Source: Sinonovacula constricta (taxonomy: Eukaryota; Mollusca; Bivalvia; Cardiida; Solecurtidae). Taken from it: a DNA stretch of 64,000 nucleotides. The stretch's first letter is position 1. Each line of letters starts with the position of its first letter. The translations under genes were made by a program, and so were the position numbers. Location: the NCBI GenBank assembly GCA_007844125.1, contig CM017567.1:3343660-3407659 (forward strand), written 5' to 3'. Positions 61,701 to 64,000 of this stretch are shown here, one piece after another. The notes below the pieces were generated by a model. The model searched no databases. It was given only the letters and a program-made list of their open reading frames with translations, and was not told the origin of the DNA.

Positions 61701-64000
61701 TATATGTTGCAATACTCATAGGACTTTGTCATATATTCTTATTAATTCAAAATAAGAAGTAAGCGGAACTAAACACAAGGCAATGATCCTTTACCGGACC
61801 TGTCTTAAATCCAAAAGAACTGATACCGGCCAGTTAAAACCATTGAAAATCATTAATATACATTATGTTACAATCTAAATGTATTTTTCTGGTCGCAATG
61901 TATAATACAACTACATTAAACAAGCCTGTACTATGACTCTGTGGCGTAGTCAATAGATCACAAGGCTGCAATAGGCGTACACGAGATCGCAGGTTAGAAT
62001 CCTACAAAAAAGGAGATTTTTTGTTTTATTACATGTTTATATTTTGCTTCTTTGTTCATATATACAGCACCTATAATTATTCGAAGAATTAGTTTTAGGT
62101 ACTATTCTATCGACCATTTAAATCTGTAACGGATAACAACGTCTCTATCAACAATACAGTGTCACTAGCACTTAACATTCAAAAATCTACTAGAAAAATA
62201 CCCGAATAATAATAGACGATGTTAAAACATCGGAAACTTTCGTTAAAGAAATAATAACTGCTGGGTTTTCTCTATTTCAAATAAATGTCTCGTCACATTT
62301 TTGTTGTACATTTGACTGGCATGTGAATAATTTTGTCGTGTGGCTTTTCAAATTAAAGTATATGGTGCAATACCCATAAGATCATGTTATATTTTTGTTT
62401 TCGGAGTTTCTCTCGTATAAATCATGACAATTAAAATAGTCAAATGCATGTCTTATATCTTTATTGTTTCAAACATTTTTATGATAGCATTTCAACGTTT
62501 ACAAAATTATTAAATGACGATGACAATACATGTATATTAAAAATACTACAACAGCAGAAATAACGACAACAACAAAAATCTTTAACGTTACCTTCATTTT
62601 CCCTTGAATAAGTCGACCGACAGTTGCTGAAACTTTTGTTAGCTGCTCTTGATTTCTCTTTTGTTTTCCTTAAACAAATATGTCTTATTTGACATCAGAA
62701 GGTAAATGTTGTGTTTTATTTAAATAAATATTTAAATAAATATTCCCTCTTCCAGCTTGGTTTTGTATAAATCGTTTTGATTGAATGTGTATTTCCGGCT
62801 AAGGAACTACCACTGATGTTAAGCCTTTTTAAACAAAATGTAGCTACATAGAAACTTATATTAAACACGAACATTCCATTTACCAAATTCTCAGACTGGT
62901 TTATAATTTAATAATAATACCTGAAATACAGTTTTAAAAAAACATATGTCGGAAACCTTTTTTATTTCACCTTAGTAATATATTTAAATAAGACGCATTA
63001 AAACGTCATCATATTTAAATTAACGTGGTGCAGATTTTATTGAAAAATAAATCGTACCTCCTCAATAAATAGAAAACTGCAACCACTATGCCAACAAATA
63101 CGGCTAATGCACACGCCCCACCAACGGCGCCCGTTGTGATGGTTGTGATGTCAATGAATCCGGTATAATGGTTCATCGAACCACCGTGTGATTCTAAAAT
63201 TTACAGGATTTACAAACTTTGTGATTGGTTATGAAACAATAATTAGATACATTGATCAGGACCTTAAATAGGTTAAGCATATCATAAAAACGATAAAATT
63301 TACATTTACATGTATTGAGTTATCGGGGATGCTTATAGTCGAGCGGTTCGAATATTCAGCTGATAAATTCACAAGAACTGGAATCTTTATTTCGATTTAT
63401 AAGGTGTGTGAATCGTCTGGGTAATTGCTGTATATTCTTAGGTTTACCAAAAATCTAACTTCAACATAGACAGTCCTATTAAGAATATATCACAAGCACT
63501 TACCTGGAGTGATACATTTTCCAGACATTTGTTCACATGCGCTGCCATTACACTGCCTACGGCAAGTGTTATTGCAAAAGTCTCCATAATAACCGTCTTC
63601 ACACATATCACAGATTCCAGATGAACTATTGCATGATGTACAGTTGCTTCCACAAGGGACACAGGTTCCATGGCTTAAGTAAAATTTCGGTTGACAAGAT
63701 GTACAATCGCCGGTCGTATTTGAACAAGTTAAACATGTAATGTTGCACTTGACACACTGACTACTATTGAGGTAATGTCCTGAACTGCACGTCCTACACA
63801 ACGTTGACGAGCTACATTCCAGACACGGGCCGCTACATTGAGTACAATGTCCATTGCTTAGATTATGTCCGGACTCACACGAACTGCAGATCGAGGATGA
63901 TGTACATTCCAGACACAGACTGCTACATTTGTAACAATTCCCATTGCTTAGGTAATATCCAGATTTACAGGAGCTACAATAGGATGATGAACACTCAAGG
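52493..64000 (-). CDS. Receptor-type protein tyrosine phosphatase, copy B (5' end off the right edge)
   Basis: Second copy of the same gene, same strand. Exons in order: 64000(partial)-63504, 63193-63058, 62668-62592, 61487-61293, 60850-60723, 60436-60349, 60025-59958, 59074-59038, 58351-58248, 57864-57739, 57439-57291, 56925-56766, 56112-55984, 55740-55647, 55382-55306, 55039-54905, 54109-53981, 53687-53509, 53257-53122, 52579-52493 (stop TAA at 52495-52493). The 18 exons fully present in both copies have the same length and phase as in copy A, and I saw no stop or frameshift. D1 has HCSAGIGRTG, AWPDRSVP and KNRY intact. D2 has WPPD and HCLTGAERSG. The last exon gives the typical D2 end DQYIFCHKC and closes the protein at NNVAGITTY. 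Intron sequence is also similar to A, so the duplication is recent. The signal exon and about half of the ectodomain exon lie beyond 64000. Confidence 0.9.
53363..53425. repeat. (CAT)n microsatellite in copy B intron 19
   Basis: Longer homologue of the array in copy A, with the same CAC interruption near its 3' end. Confidence 0.9.
55984..60850 (-). other. Copy B D1 catalytic phosphatase domain
   Basis: Nine exons, 60850 to 55984, with every catalytic landmark of copy A. By hand count about 10 substitutions in roughly 287 residues against copy A, mostly conservative and none in KNRY, WPD, the P-loop or the Q-loop. Predicted active. Confidence 0.9.
59600..59830. repeat. Dispersed repeat in copy B intron 8
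   Basis: Counterpart of 6450-6690, at the same intron position. Confidence 0.4.
61616..61745. repeat. Dispersed repeat inserted in copy B intron 4 only
   Basis: Strong match to 42705-42830 (GCTTGGCTTGCATGTGAAAT, then GGACTTTGTCATATATTC). Copy A lacks it: in A the flanking sequences meet around 8500-8555. Confidence 0.6.
61935..62010 (+). repeat. tRNA-derived SINE-like head in copy B intron 4
   Basis: Counterpart of 8745-8822. B box reads GGTTAGAATCC. Confidence 0.5.
62285..62400. repeat. Dispersed repeat (copy B intron 4, orthologue of 9070-9175)
   Basis: Same relative intron position as the copy in A, with the same diagnostic phrases. Confidence 0.45.
63058..63193 (-). other. Copy B transmembrane exon
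   Basis: 136 nt as in copy A. Same stalk and helix (AVFVGIVVAVFYL) with five substitutions by hand count, including a Leu for the Trp just before the Arg-Arg stop-transfer pair. Confidence 0.85.
63504..64000 (-). other. Copy B ectodomain exon, partial
   Basis: Open to the window edge in the frame of copy A's repeats (for example CSSCKSGYYLSNGNC). Donor GTAAGTGC at 63503. By hand count about 23 of 165 aligned residues differ from copy A, none of them at the cysteines. Confidence 0.85.

Larger units (their letters stand above)
61293..62668 (-). other. Copy B juxtamembrane exons
   Basis: Exons 62668-62592 and 61487-61293. They keep VYSTP, a pYxN-type site (SYDNASV) and SGYLDDEL. The fourth tyrosine of copy A (PDYDS) is replaced by Ser (PVSDS). 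The TAGCAG double acceptor is conserved. Confidence 0.7.

Overview
The window is metazoan nuclear DNA. It is AT-rich, its genes are split by many GT-AG introns, intergenic distances are long, and it carries tRNA-derived SINE-like copies, LINE, DIRS and MULE remnants and large microsatellites. The repeat classes and the style of the receptor phosphatase suggest a lophotrochozoan, most likely a bivalve mollusc. The organism is an inference and nothing here proves it.

Three related receptor genes dominate. Copy A (minus strand, 107-11563) and copy B (minus strand, 52493 to beyond 64000) are near-identical receptor-type protein tyrosine phosphatases. Each has a signal peptide, a long ectodomain of Cys-rich CxxC repeats encoded by one exon, one membrane helix, a tyrosine-containing juxtamembrane segment, an apparently active D1 phosphatase domain and a degenerate D2. 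All 18 exons that can be compared have identical lengths in A and B. The last exon of A lies left of the window; the first exon of B and part of its ectodomain lie right of it. Copy C (plus strand, 36988-40433) has the same signal exon, ectodomain exon and membrane exon, but no phosphatase. It ends in a short tail with two YxxL motifs nine residues apart, like an ITAM. A decayed duplicate of that last exon lies 397 bp downstream.

Layout. 1-11563: copy A, with a (TA)n array in its first intron. 11564-18800: no recognisable gene, a few repeats. 18812-24105: a possible DNA transposon, bounded by 29-bp inverted repeats and GAAACG-rich arrays, around a FLYWCH/MULE-type reading frame (20387-21052); a G-rich repeat sits inside. 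24106-26750: little. 26759-29820: a broken DIRS-type retrotransposon (CCCH finger, reverse transcriptase, RNase H, tyrosine recombinase, SGNH-like block). 30435-31517: minisatellite, tandem duplication and (TA)n. 33182-33410: a TATG array. 36988-40433: copy C. 44700-50000: two homologous CAG-rich segments and LINE fragments. 52474-64000: copy B.

Reading of the system (inference). A/B and C look like paired receptors: closely related extracellular domains joined to opposing outputs, a tyrosine phosphatase in A and B and an ITAM-like kinase-recruiting tail in C. By hand count the A and B ectodomains differ about four times more than their D1 domains, which fits a recognition role. No ligand, expression or signalling can be seen from sequence.
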